Of a DNA stretch of 64,000 bases, positions 12,790-24,326 are shown in pieces. The DNA is from Paramecium octaurelia (Eukaryota; Ciliophora; Oligohymenophorea; Peniculida; Parameciidae), in contig CAJJDP010000068.1 of assembly GCA_905182995.1 (NCBI GenBank), forward strand, positions 151,722 to 215,721. The letters are read 5' to 3'. Every line of letters starts with the position of its first letter. Position 1 is the stretch's first letter. The position numbers and the translations under genes were made by a program. The notes beneath the pieces are model-generated. The model was not told where the DNA came from and did no database searches. It worked only from the letters and a program-made list of their open reading frames with translations.

Positions 12790-14633
12790 ATTCATAAAAT
12801 TACATAATCACCAAATAAATATTTATAGTTTCTCCATATTTTATTGAAATGTATTCAATTATTAATATCTAATGTTTATTCAATTTACTCTTAGATAGTA
12901 GCAATCTATTGATTATCAAGACACTTTATTTAATATTTATCTCTATTCATTGAACTCAAAGAAAAAGGAATAAAATTAAATCCAATCAATGTGATTTAGT
13001 ATTAAAAAAATTATAATTAACTGAAAGATCAATTTCTGAAGTGTTTTTCTTTGATATTTTTTTGAATAAGTTAATACTTGTTCGTATTTTAAAAGAATTT
13101 ATTGTGAATTTGAAATTCAAACGAATTTAGATGAAAATTGATGAACTTTGATATTGTGCTAGAGTATAAGATTTTCTCAGAGTAAGATATCAATGAAATA
13201 ATTAAACTTATTATAAAACATTTTAACTTCAATTTGATAAACAAATCTTTATCATATCAATTTGCATATTTTTAGTAATTTTTTCACAAAATTTATGTTT
13301 GACAAATTATAGTATAATTTTTCATTTTTAATCTCAAAACGTAATTCAATGAGTAGCTTATCTTTCTTTGACATCATCGAATTTTTTACAATTAATTATA
13401 GACTATTGTTAGCTTCTAGCAAATTAATTTTGGCCTAATTTTACTCAAAGGTTAGGTAATCTGAGTGAAGGTCATTTGGTTAATTTCATGATTATAAAGT
13501 TCTGGAATTGCTATAATAACTGGCTTGAAATGTATTCCATATTAAAATTGCTTGTAATAAATTACTATGACTAGTCTGATCTAAAAGATTCTTGTATAAG
13601 TTTACTCAAGATAAAGCCAATATTAAAGAACTTAACAGATGTGATGGCAAACTAATAGCTAGATATAACTTTCCTAATATTTTATTGAAACTAATCTGAA
13701 TTGCTGATAAAAATACAAAAATTTCTCTTCCATATTATTACATTTTTCTTTTGAATATACAATAAGCTTTACCTATATTTACGATTATTACATTATATTT
13801 ATTTTTTCTGTAAATATTTTAAATATGACTTTTATCCAATATATTCATATAGAATAAAGAAATAAAGATATAATATTCAGTAAATAAAGAAAATTTGTCG
13901 TCTTCTAATTTTTGAACAATTAGAAAATTATTTTATTCTATTATTGACAATATTTAGAGAATTTATAAATTATTAAATTATATTACTTAATAAATTCATA
14001 TTTTAAGCATTTTAATGACAATTTTTACAATTTTATTTATTTATTATATTCACTAGTAATTTGATGTTATAAGCAATTTAATGACATTTTTAAGGAATTA
14101 ATAAATTATTAATTTATATTATTTTGTAAATTCATATTTTAATTATTTTAATGACAGTTTTTGAGTATGTCGAAATTATGTTTTTCTATTAATAAATTAT
14201 AGACAACCCAATCCTTAATATAAAAACCTGATGTAACCATACTACATTAATCAACAGTTTTCTATTTTTAATTTTAAATAACGTTAAGTTATTCAATTAT
14301 TTTCAATCTTTCATAATTTACAATTAAGAATTTGAAACAACAGGAAGTTTCATCAAATGGTTTTTGAAATGAATAAATTTAGCTAGTATGAAAATTGTTT
14401 AAGATATTATCAACTAAATCCAAAACATTTATTTTCTTCAGATTAATTGTGGTATTGATATTATCTTTATCTTTAAGCTATTATAGAATAAATCAAGGAG
14501 AGTTGTGATTATTGGCATTAACAGAATTTATTTGAGTAGAAAATTACATGTTAAACAAGAGAACAATTATATATTAACGAAATTGAATGTGAAAACTATA
14601 TTATTAATTTGAATTTTTATCAAAATACCAATA
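12790..14633. other. Long intergenic stretch before the CK2 gene
   Basis: About 1.8 kb, very AT-rich. I see no coding frame that I would defend on either strand, although TGA-only termination leaves several chance ORFs. The last part holds a degenerate AT-rich repeat, listed separately. Confidence 0.45.
13945..14165. repeat. Degenerate AT-rich tandem repeat
   Basis: About three imperfect copies of a roughly 70-bp unit are marked by recurring TTTAATGACA(n)TTTTT near 14007, 14078 and 14145, alternating with TAAATTATTAA-type blocks. The same repeat recurs after the N at 15270 because of the assembly duplication. No function is evident. Confidence 0.55.
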
Positions 14634-15269
14634 ATGAACATTAAGCCTCGACTTTATGGAGATGCAAATTTAAAAAAGAGACCATCATACTTTGAATTTG
14701 AAAACATAGATATTCATTACGGGTATTGTTGAATATTATAGTTAGACAACTTGACAATTATGAAATTGTAAGAAAAATTGGTAGGGGAAAATATGCAGAA
14801 GTTTTTGAAGGAATCAATGTCAATACACTTCAAAAGGTTGTTATCAAAGCTTTAAAGCCAAGTATAAAATATAGATATCTAATAGTAAGACAGAAAAAGA
14901 TAAAGAGAGAAATAAAAATTTTATAAAATTTGAATGGGTAAAACAATGTGATGAAATTACTTGATATTGTATATGATCCAGCTTCAAAGACTACAAGTTT
15001 GATTTTGGAGTTCATCAATAACACAGATTATAGAGTATTATACCCTCAATTGCAAGACTAAGATGTTCGCTTTTACATGTATGAAATTTTAAAAGTATTT
15101 TTAATATATATATGTATAGTCTCTAGATCATTGTCATAGTATGGGCATAATACACAGGGATATCAAACCTCATAATATAATGATTGATCATGAAAAGAAG
15201 TTATTGAAATTGATTGATTTTGGATTGGCAGAGTTCTATTTCCCCAATAAAAATTATAATTGTAGAGTG
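13956..15269 (+). repeat. Assembly duplication 1, left copy
   Basis: These 1,314 bp recur at 15271-16584 with a constant offset of 1315, with no difference seen. The copy ends exactly at the single N. This is the signature of overlapping contig ends that were placed side by side and not merged. Confidence 0.92.
14634..15269 (+). pseudogene. Casein kinase 2 alpha, artefactual truncated copy
   Basis: This is identical to the first 636 bp of the complete CK2 alpha gene at 15949 and is cut by the N at 15270 in the middle of the kinase C-lobe. It is almost certainly the same locus represented twice, not a second gene. It should not be counted as a paralog or as a biological pseudogene. Confidence 0.88.
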
Positions 15270-15270
15270 N
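15270..15270. other. Single-N scaffold join
   Basis: A lone N sits between the two copies of a 1.3-kb identical block. It most likely marks a gap of unknown size whose true value is negative, meaning that the contigs overlap. Confidence 0.9.
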
Positions 15271-16584
15271 AGAGAATTTATAAATTATTAAATTATATTA
15301 CTTAATAAATTCATATTTTAAGCATTTTAATGACAATTTTTACAATTTTATTTATTTATTATATTCACTAGTAATTTGATGTTATAAGCAATTTAATGAC
15401 ATTTTTAAGGAATTAATAAATTATTAATTTATATTATTTTGTAAATTCATATTTTAATTATTTTAATGACAGTTTTTGAGTATGTCGAAATTATGTTTTT
15501 CTATTAATAAATTATAGACAACCCAATCCTTAATATAAAAACCTGATGTAACCATACTACATTAATCAACAGTTTTCTATTTTTAATTTTAAATAACGTT
15601 AAGTTATTCAATTATTTTCAATCTTTCATAATTTACAATTAAGAATTTGAAACAACAGGAAGTTTCATCAAATGGTTTTTGAAATGAATAAATTTAGCTA
15701 GTATGAAAATTGTTTAAGATATTATCAACTAAATCCAAAACATTTATTTTCTTCAGATTAATTGTGGTATTGATATTATCTTTATCTTTAAGCTATTATA
15801 GAATAAATCAAGGAGAGTTGTGATTATTGGCATTAACAGAATTTATTTGAGTAGAAAATTACATGTTAAACAAGAGAACAATTATATATTAACGAAATTG
15901 AATGTGAAAACTATATTATTAATTTGAATTTTTATCAAAATACCAATAATGAACATTAAGCCTCGACTTTATGGAGATGCAAATTTAAAAAAGAGACCAT
16001 CATACTTTGAATTTGAAAACATAGATATTCATTACGGGTATTGTTGAATATTATAGTTAGACAACTTGACAATTATGAAATTGTAAGAAAAATTGGTAGG
16101 GGAAAATATGCAGAAGTTTTTGAAGGAATCAATGTCAATACACTTCAAAAGGTTGTTATCAAAGCTTTAAAGCCAAGTATAAAATATAGATATCTAATAG
16201 TAAGACAGAAAAAGATAAAGAGAGAAATAAAAATTTTATAAAATTTGAATGGGTAAAACAATGTGATGAAATTACTTGATATTGTATATGATCCAGCTTC
16301 AAAGACTACAAGTTTGATTTTGGAGTTCATCAATAACACAGATTATAGAGTATTATACCCTCAATTGCAAGACTAAGATGTTCGCTTTTACATGTATGAA
16401 ATTTTAAAAGTATTTTTAATATATATATGTATAGTCTCTAGATCATTGTCATAGTATGGGCATAATACACAGGGATATCAAACCTCATAATATAATGATT
16501 GATCATGAAAAGAAGTTATTGAAATTGATTGATTTTGGATTGGCAGAGTTCTATTTCCCCAATAAAAATTATAATTGTAGAGTG
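15271..16584 (+). repeat. Assembly duplication 1, right copy
   Basis: Second copy of 13956-15269. It runs on without a break into the rest of the CK2 gene, so this is the copy to use for annotation. Confidence 0.92.
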
Positions 16585-17038
16585 GCTTCTCGATATTTTA
16601 AATCTCCTGAACTTCTTTTAGATTATTAATATTATGATTATAGTTTAGATATCTGGAGTTTGGGATGCTTATTTGCAGGAATAATCTTTTAATAAGAACC
16701 ATTCTTTCACGGATAAGATAATAATGATTAATTGGATAAAATAGCTAGAGTATTGGGAACAGACGATTTAATGAATTACCTTTAGAAGTACAACATTTCA
16801 TTGGGTCCAAACTTCGAGAATGTACTAGGATAACACCAAAAAAAATAATTCAACAAATTTGTGAATGAAGACAATGAGCATCTAGCAAAGGCTGATGCAA
16901 TTGAACTCTTATAGAGCATGCTTATCTATGATCATGTAAACAATTATGTAATAAATTTAGAATTTAAGAATTACAGCCAAAGAAGCAATGTTGCATCCTT
17001 ATTTCCAATCAATCAGAAAGAACTCTAAAAGGTAATGA
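15949..17038 (+). CDS. CK2A: Casein kinase 2 catalytic subunit alpha
   Basis: The protein has 330 residues, the usual CK2 alpha length, and matches the family from end to end. It has glycine loop [12 protein letters not shown], catalytic Lys in VVIKAL, the basic cluster [42 protein letters not shown] and WSLGCL...PFFHG. Most CK2 enzymes have DWG where this one has DFG ([10 protein letters not shown]). CK2 is a constitutive Ser/Thr kinase for acidic sites, active in nucleus and cytoplasm. Four introns are 16038-16060, 16177-16200, 16410-16434 and 16936-16960. The second is 24 nt with no TGA, so retaining it keeps the frame, but removing it restores the conserved basic cluster. The start is set by the [12 protein letters not shown] leader, which aligns with the CK2 N-terminus. 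Confidence 0.93.
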
Positions 17039-17070
17039 TAATAGAGTCTAAAATTAATACATTAAATATA

Positions 17071-18400
17071 CATCTTATTTTAATTAAGTCTTGGTTATTG
17101 ACTAGTAGACACTGATTGATAATTTTGTAATAAATTCACAATTCAAGACAAATCTATAGAAATTTCTGCTCAAGCTTCATTTGTTACCTTATATAAAGAC
17201 ATTTATCTTTTGAATTTATTCAAGTCTCTTCGATCTTATCATATCATCAAGTATTATAAAATGTAATGATTAAGCAATAAATTTATTAATATAAAAATTA
17301 TCAGACATTCAATAGGCTTTGCTTGATTTCAGTATTCTTTGCAATGATTATTAAAGTGTAGATAATTCATAAGCATGACTAATCATTAATTATAATCATA
17401 CCCTCTTGTAAAATTAGTTAATTCAGTTCTTGTAATTGCATTCAATTTAGCTGTTAATGATAATATGTCTGATTATGAAATTGATGGATTGTTTCTCATT
17501 AAATTAGATTGATTTAGTATAATTAAGTTATGCACCAGATTGATAGACTACATCATTTCTCATGGTTACCCCTGTATTTTGTAATTAGAATTCGATATCT
17601 AGTTTAGAGTCCCAATTCTTAAATCTATCTATTTTCTATTTAGCTCTTGAGGGAGAGTCTTAAAATAATTGTTTCAATTGAGGCTTATGAATCATTGGAG
17701 ATGAACTCTAATGAATAATGCTGTACACAACTTAAGTTTGTTTGCGAGGAGTAAAATTATTATTATGTTGTATTAAATACTGAAACTCTCCTACAACTAA
17801 CCCGTCAAGGCCTCTTTATTTTCGTTCTTGTGATTCTCTGAATAAGCGCATTCTTACAGGCGATACATTAGTAGTATTTGAGTAGATATAGAGATCTTAT
17901 TATTGTGTTCAAAATCATTTTTTTTTATTAAACACAAGTAGAATACCATTCATTCAATAAGAAATTCGAAACAAATTCTGCCGCATTTATTTATTCATTA
18001 AATTCAAAGTTAATGTTTTGATATTATAGTTTTCTCATAAAATAAATTCTTATCAGAAAATTCCTTTAGATGTTATTTGTTTTTAAAGTAAACAGTTAAG
18101 CCTTTAACTTGATCTTCAGTTTATTTGCTTAATTTAAATTGATTTTATAATGTTACTTGAACCTCTTTTATTGTATTATTTAATTCATCAATTTCCTGAC
18201 TTTACCTTACATTTTATTCTTAAGTTTTCTTTTACATGTTTTCCAACTCTGATTTCAAACTTTCATTTTCTCTTCTGCTAACTTATTGAAATTCTTTGAA
18301 TTGCTATTATGATTCTATAATTATTTTGTTAATTCTTTGCTATTATTTTTCATCTTAATACTTTTTCATTTGATTCTAAGTTGGTTTATTTTTCATAATC
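17071..18400 (+). repeat. Assembly duplication 2, left copy
   Basis: These 1,330 bp recur at 18402-19731 with a constant offset of 1331 and no visible difference. The block ends exactly at the N at 18401. The cause appears to be the same as for the first duplication. Confidence 0.92.
17423..17851 (-). CDS. Hypothetical protein, left copy
   Basis: This is an open frame of 142 residues from ATG 17851 to TGA at 17423-17425. The composition is protein-like, with balanced charged, Asn, Ser and Gln residues and a mixed basic and hydrophobic stretch (RFKNWDSKLDIEF), unlike the noncoding DNA around it. The open frame extends about 20 codons upstream of the ATG, so a first exon may exist. No domain is recognised. 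It lies downstream of CK2 on the opposite strand. The same gene is present again at 18754-19182 because of the assembly duplication; there is probably one true copy. Confidence 0.5.
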
Positions 18401-18401
18401 N
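18401..18401. other. Single-N scaffold join
   Basis: A lone N sits between two identical 1,330-bp blocks; most likely another unmerged contig overlap. Confidence 0.9.
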
Positions 18402-19731
18402 CATCTTATTTTAATTAAGTCTTGGTTATTGACTAGTAGACACTGATTGATAATTTTGTAATAAATTCACAATTCAAGACAAATCTATAGAAATTTCTGC
18501 TCAAGCTTCATTTGTTACCTTATATAAAGACATTTATCTTTTGAATTTATTCAAGTCTCTTCGATCTTATCATATCATCAAGTATTATAAAATGTAATGA
18601 TTAAGCAATAAATTTATTAATATAAAAATTATCAGACATTCAATAGGCTTTGCTTGATTTCAGTATTCTTTGCAATGATTATTAAAGTGTAGATAATTCA
18701 TAAGCATGACTAATCATTAATTATAATCATACCCTCTTGTAAAATTAGTTAATTCAGTTCTTGTAATTGCATTCAATTTAGCTGTTAATGATAATATGTC
18801 TGATTATGAAATTGATGGATTGTTTCTCATTAAATTAGATTGATTTAGTATAATTAAGTTATGCACCAGATTGATAGACTACATCATTTCTCATGGTTAC
18901 CCCTGTATTTTGTAATTAGAATTCGATATCTAGTTTAGAGTCCCAATTCTTAAATCTATCTATTTTCTATTTAGCTCTTGAGGGAGAGTCTTAAAATAAT
19001 TGTTTCAATTGAGGCTTATGAATCATTGGAGATGAACTCTAATGAATAATGCTGTACACAACTTAAGTTTGTTTGCGAGGAGTAAAATTATTATTATGTT
19101 GTATTAAATACTGAAACTCTCCTACAACTAACCCGTCAAGGCCTCTTTATTTTCGTTCTTGTGATTCTCTGAATAAGCGCATTCTTACAGGCGATACATT
19201 AGTAGTATTTGAGTAGATATAGAGATCTTATTATTGTGTTCAAAATCATTTTTTTTTATTAAACACAAGTAGAATACCATTCATTCAATAAGAAATTCGA
19301 AACAAATTCTGCCGCATTTATTTATTCATTAAATTCAAAGTTAATGTTTTGATATTATAGTTTTCTCATAAAATAAATTCTTATCAGAAAATTCCTTTAG
19401 ATGTTATTTGTTTTTAAAGTAAACAGTTAAGCCTTTAACTTGATCTTCAGTTTATTTGCTTAATTTAAATTGATTTTATAATGTTACTTGAACCTCTTTT
19501 ATTGTATTATTTAATTCATCAATTTCCTGACTTTACCTTACATTTTATTCTTAAGTTTTCTTTTACATGTTTTCCAACTCTGATTTCAAACTTTCATTTT
19601 CTCTTCTGCTAACTTATTGAAATTCTTTGAATTGCTATTATGATTCTATAATTATTTTGTTAATTCTTTGCTATTATTTTTCATCTTAATACTTTTTCAT
19701 TTGATTCTAAGTTGGTTTATTTTTCATAATC
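18402..19731 (+). repeat. Assembly duplication 2, right copy
   Basis: Second copy of 17071-18400, continuous with the sequence to its right. Confidence 0.92.
18754..19182 (-). CDS. Hypothetical protein, right copy
   Basis: Identical to the 142-residue frame at 17423-17851, shifted by 1331 bp. See that entry; it should be counted once. Confidence 0.5.
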
Positions 19732-20280
19732 AAATTAATTGACATTTTATGATAAATTTAAGCAATCTCTGGATTTATTTTCAGTTTTTTCAGAAAAGCC
19801 TTATTCTTATATTTGTATCATTTAAACATTTTATAAATTCTAAATGTACTCCATTAAGCTTTTAGATTAATATAGAGGATTCCTTGTTTCTTTTAGTTTA
19901 ACTTAGAGTTCTTGAATTATTATTTCATAATTTTAATTTTTAATTTATAATTCTTTTAATTCTTATTATATATTTTTGTTCTTCTACTTTTGTTTTTCTA
20001 AATATAAATTAGCTTGATTTAACTGTTAATCAAATTCTTTTAATTCATTTTTTAGTTGATTAATTTCTTTTTAATATTTTACTCCTTACTTTTGCTCTTA
20101 AAATTGTTCAAACTCTTATTTCAAATGTTATTCATCTTATTCAAGTTTGTTCTTTTCATTAGTACATTTTTTTCTTAATTCTTCTAAATTATAATTTTCA
20201 TTTTCTAATTATCTTATCATTTCACTTATTTCATTATTCTATTGATTAATCTTATATTATTATTCTTAATTTTAAATTTG
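19390..20280 (-). pseudogene. Kinase coiled-coil tail fragment
   Basis: The minus strand is nearly identical to the C-terminal coiled-coil third of the intact kinase at 10684-12789. Long runs match base for base, for example opposite 12160-12310. It begins inside the tail, with no kinase domain upstream, and loses similarity before the normal stop. It is therefore a partial duplicate, not a gene. It lies directly downstream of the intact minus-strand kinase. Its distal part is repeated at about 18060-18400 by the assembly duplication. Both ends are estimated by eye. Confidence 0.72.
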
Positions 20281-20463
20281 AGAATTCGTTTATAATTTAA
20301 CAATAGTATTCTTGAAATATACTTATCTAAACACAAATATAAATCCATGTGTCTTGCTAATTAACATGTTTGATCTGAATGTAAAAGTTATTAGATTAAA
20401 AATTTAAATTGAGAAAACTACATTTATAAAAATTATTATTTATTTATGTTTAAATGTTATAAT

Positions 20464-22965
20464 TCAGTAAGAATTATTTATGGAATTCAATAATTCTTAA
20501 TGTTCTTTATTGTTTTAATTCATAAATTCCTTTAATTTCTCACTATTCCTAAAATAATCAATTAGGGCTTTAACTTGATTTAATGGTAATTTAGCCTAAT
20601 TTAGATCGCTTTAAATGGTTTATAATTTTTAATTTTGATATAAAATTTCTTAAACTTACATAGTATCCTTTTCTTATAATTCTTGTATTTTTTATTTTAA
20701 TTCTTTAATTTCTTTGGTCTATTCGCTAATTTGTACATTTAGCTTATTTATCGATTTTTTATGAATTCTCTTATCATTTATAGTATTTTATTAGAGTTCT
20801 GTTATTTTTATTGTATATTAGCCAATAACTGCTTATTATTATTCTTGTTGCTTTTTTAGATCTTCTAATAATTTGTTGCCATTTTCAATTTAATTATTTT
20901 TTTCATCTAATTATTCTTTAATTTGAGTTTTATATTTTTAATTATATTAATTAACCCATTTCAATATTTCAGTTCTTAAATTTTCTAATTGATTTTTATA
21001 TATCTAAATTGTTTCCAAATTTTAACTTTGATTTTATTGCAAAGATTCAGTAATTTATAATTAATTATTTTAACAGTTTTATTGTTGGTTTCTCTATTAT
21101 ACATTCAAATAATGTAAGGATTATGTTATAGGGAAATTAAGTGTTTATTAATCTTAATTGTCTTGTTCATTACTTAAATAATTACTGACATTATTTGAAG
21201 TTTGATAATCCTAATTTGAGAATATCGTTGCTAAATCTTCAACCATTAGCGATGTGTATTAATTAATTTATTGTAAAATAAGGTATTTTTCTTACATACA
21301 CTAGTTCTATAGAATTAACTTATCTATGTCTTTAACTTCCTCTTTTAAAGAATTAACTTTTGTTTTGTATACTTCCCATTCTTCAAAAATAGCTTATATT
21401 TGCATAAGTTTAATTTTATTTTCTTTTTCTAAATTTATTTAATTTTCAACTCTATCTTATTACCCTTATTTAAGGGCGTTTAATTAATCTTGAAAATTTT
21501 TCTTGATTTCACCAGTTAAATCCTCGAATTATTTTGACAATTAAGAATTATATTCTAAAATTTCCATTTTGATATCTGCTTTAAATGTATTTTCATTTTT
21601 TTTAATTTACTTTTATTACTCTCTAACAATTTCTTATTTTACTTTTTAGATTTATTATTCTAATTACTAATTAATTCGTTATTCTGACTCTTAAATTTTA
21701 GTCTCTTATTGTTATGTTTTTAAGCCAATTAATTTAAATTTCTCATCTAATTTAATTTAATAATCTTAATTATCTTTGACCACCTACTATATTTATGTTT
21801 CTATTAGATTCTATTAAAATTTCTTTTACTCATCTTAATAAAATTTTTATTCTTATTTTTTTTTGTCTTATTCCAATTATTCTTATTTTACTATGTTTGC
21901 TATAGTTTGGTTTAAAGTTTGCATTTGGTTATCTTTTTCTTTTATTTGATTTTCTAATGAATTTAGTTTGGATAATATTTATTTGAATTATTAGTTATCT
22001 TCTGGAATTTATTCTGGTAGTTAAGGCTGGTTTGGAGGTTAATTGTAATAATTTTTGAATTAAATGTAAACCCATTCTATTGTTGGTCTTTTGTTTTCTT
22101 GATAAGCCATCATTTCAATTAAGATGTTTTAAACTAGTTACGCTATTTATAAGTTTTTGATTTTGTTAATCACAACATCCGGTTTATTTTTATGATTTTT
22201 GATACTAGTAGTTACCTCCAACCAAGTTTAACCTAAAATTATAATTGTATTAATACCATTAAACAATGGCTAAGTTGATAATATTTCATAAAAAACACAG
22301 GCTAATGACCAGATGTCAACTTTTTCTGTATAGGAATTGCTATTTTCTAAAATTTCTGGTGCTTGAAAGATAGCAGTACCAACTTATTACGTTTTATTTT
22401 CAGCTACAGAACCCCTTACCAAACCAAAGTCAATAAGTTTAAAAATGTCACCTACCTTTATGAAATTTTCAGGTTTAATATCTCTATGGATTAATTTCTA
22501 TGAATGTAAAAAAAATATTGGTTGACAAATCTATAATGATATTTATTAAAATAATACTTAATAACAAATTTTTATTCTTTAATCCATTTATAAATTCCTA
22601 TTATTGGTTATGTATTCAAATAAACTTTCTTTCCCAACCTCCATTACAACACAATGATTATCTTTCCATTAAAAGTACTCATAAATTTTTATTATATGAC
22701 TTGGTAAATACTGTTAGCTGGTTCCATTTTCATACTAGATTTAGTATTAAATCAATTTAGTAAGAAAATCTTTCTCATTAACTCTCATGTTCTTTTGTAG
22801 TTTAATTACAACCTATTTAGGATTATTACCCCAATCATTAGCAGATGCTAAATATGCTCCCCCTTCAGAGCCGGAACCAAGTAGTTAAGTTAAATGAAAT
22901 TTTCTCTATGGATGCTCTTTTGTAGGTGCTTCCACAACTAAATTGACTTATTACTTAAAATTCAT
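20464..22965 (-). CDS. Protein kinase with long Gln-rich coiled-coil tail
   Basis: An intact frame of 824 residues contains one 27-nt intron at 22531-22557, at the same codon as in its relatives. The kinase domain spans about residues 25-300: [35 protein letters not shown] and DIWSLACVFYEI. All catalytic residues are present, including the Asn that is Ser in the 10.7-kb copy. The tail of about 500 residues is a Gln/Lys/Glu/Asn coiled coil. The first 300 residues are clearly homologous to the gene at 10684, which points to duplication and inversion within this cluster. The start is the first ATG before the conserved lead-in to the glycine loop. Substrate and partners are unknown. Confidence 0.85.
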
Positions 22966-23171
22966 TTCTATTTCTATTAAAATAATATGAATATTTAGAA
23001 ATAAAATTAGGTTTAGAATCACACTTTAATTGTAATAGAAAAAGATTATTATCATTCAAATACAAATTTAGCATTTTAAGAATCTAAATTAAATAATGGG
23101 GTAGCTTACTAAAATCGACTTAGTAGCTACTCTAAGTGTTGAATAATAATTTTCTATCTTACTTTAGAAAA

Positions 23172-23396
23172 TCAGTTGTCAGTTAGAAGCTCCTTAACTC
23201 TCTAGAAGACGTTGCAACCTCTACTACCTTCCCACCGCTAAGTATCTGTCGGATACTAAGGCTAAAGCATAATAGTAAAGTCACTTCCTGATTAGAATCT
23301 GTAAAATTGATATTCATTTCTTAGTAACTTTCTAATGTAATCAGCTTAACTCTTAATTAAAGAGAGACTCTGAAAAGGCAATAGTGGTGCTTCCAT
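23172..23396 (-). CDS. Possible small ORF or terminal exon
   Basis: A 74-codon frame from ATG 23396 to TGA 23172-23174 has clearly higher GC and a balanced amino-acid mix. An overlapping frame also looks protein-like, so the true exon arrangement is unclear. It may be the last exon of a minus-strand gene running from about 23990. In that stretch a segment near 23700 resembles a signal peptide followed by a short secreted domain with Cys. I could not join these pieces into one model, and no family is recognised. Confidence 0.3.
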
Positions 23397-24326
23397 GAAT
23401 TTTGAAGAAATATGTTTACTCTCTACTTCTAAACAGCTAAAAATACAAATTTTTCTTTTTATTATATTGTTTTAAAGTACAATTCTATCATTGTTACTTA
23501 GAGAATAATCTGAAGACAATCACATTATAATCTAAAACGAATTTTATTTCTTAAATTTATTTAATCAAGTTCTTTATTCACGCTTTAATCATTGTAGGCT
23601 AAATCATTTTCAATTTTTAATGTAATCATTCTATTGAGGTATATCCACCATCTTATGCTTTGATTTCACATTGATAATTTGTGTCTTCACTTGCCTTAAT
23701 AACAGTTACTATTAATTGGCATTAGTTTTTACTGAATAATAAGATGAGGAAGATATTTGCATTTCAATAGAAATTAAATGTAACTATGGGTCTCTTTTGT
23801 AATCACTTACATATACAAGAATAATTATAAGTTGATTTTAAATAAATTGGTATAAGTCTTAAAAATAGGCGAAGGATTCAATAGGAAAATTGATAAGAAT
23901 GACTTGAAACTATTTAAGTTTAAATTATTCTGATCTATGAATTGAAAAATTATGGTGAGAAGAAGAAAAATTCTTGTCACAAAATAGCTCGGTCACATCT
24001 TAAAGCACATGAATCAACTGAAAAATAGTCACATTTGATGATATCGAGATAACTTCTAACTTTATTAATTAATTTTTTTTGTGAAAAGAAAGAAAGTAAT
24101 TTTATTTGAATTGAAAATTTACCTCTTACTATATTAAGAGATACAAAAAATAAATTATTGATTTATAAATTGTTAAGTTTAAGGAATTTTAGTTCTTTTT
24201 GAAAATGATTTTTGAATTGATAAATTTTAGTATATAAATGATCGGCCTGTCAAATTCAAAATGTAATTAATAAGTATATAAAAACGAAGTATTCGTTTTT
24301 GACTTTTGTAATAATAATAATAATAT
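23397..24326. other. Unresolved stretch upstream of the trichocyst gene
   Basis: About 930 bp. The part from 23450 to 24000 has minus-strand frames with local protein-like content, including a hydrophobic leader-like run, but needs several frame changes. The last 300 bp are very AT-rich and probably hold the promoter of the trichocyst matrix protein gene at 24327. No defined element is recognised. Confidence 0.35.

Noticed and set aside
14634-15269. A second CK2 paralog
   Set aside because: It shows no base difference from the complete gene and is cut by an N; an assembly duplicate is the simpler explanation.
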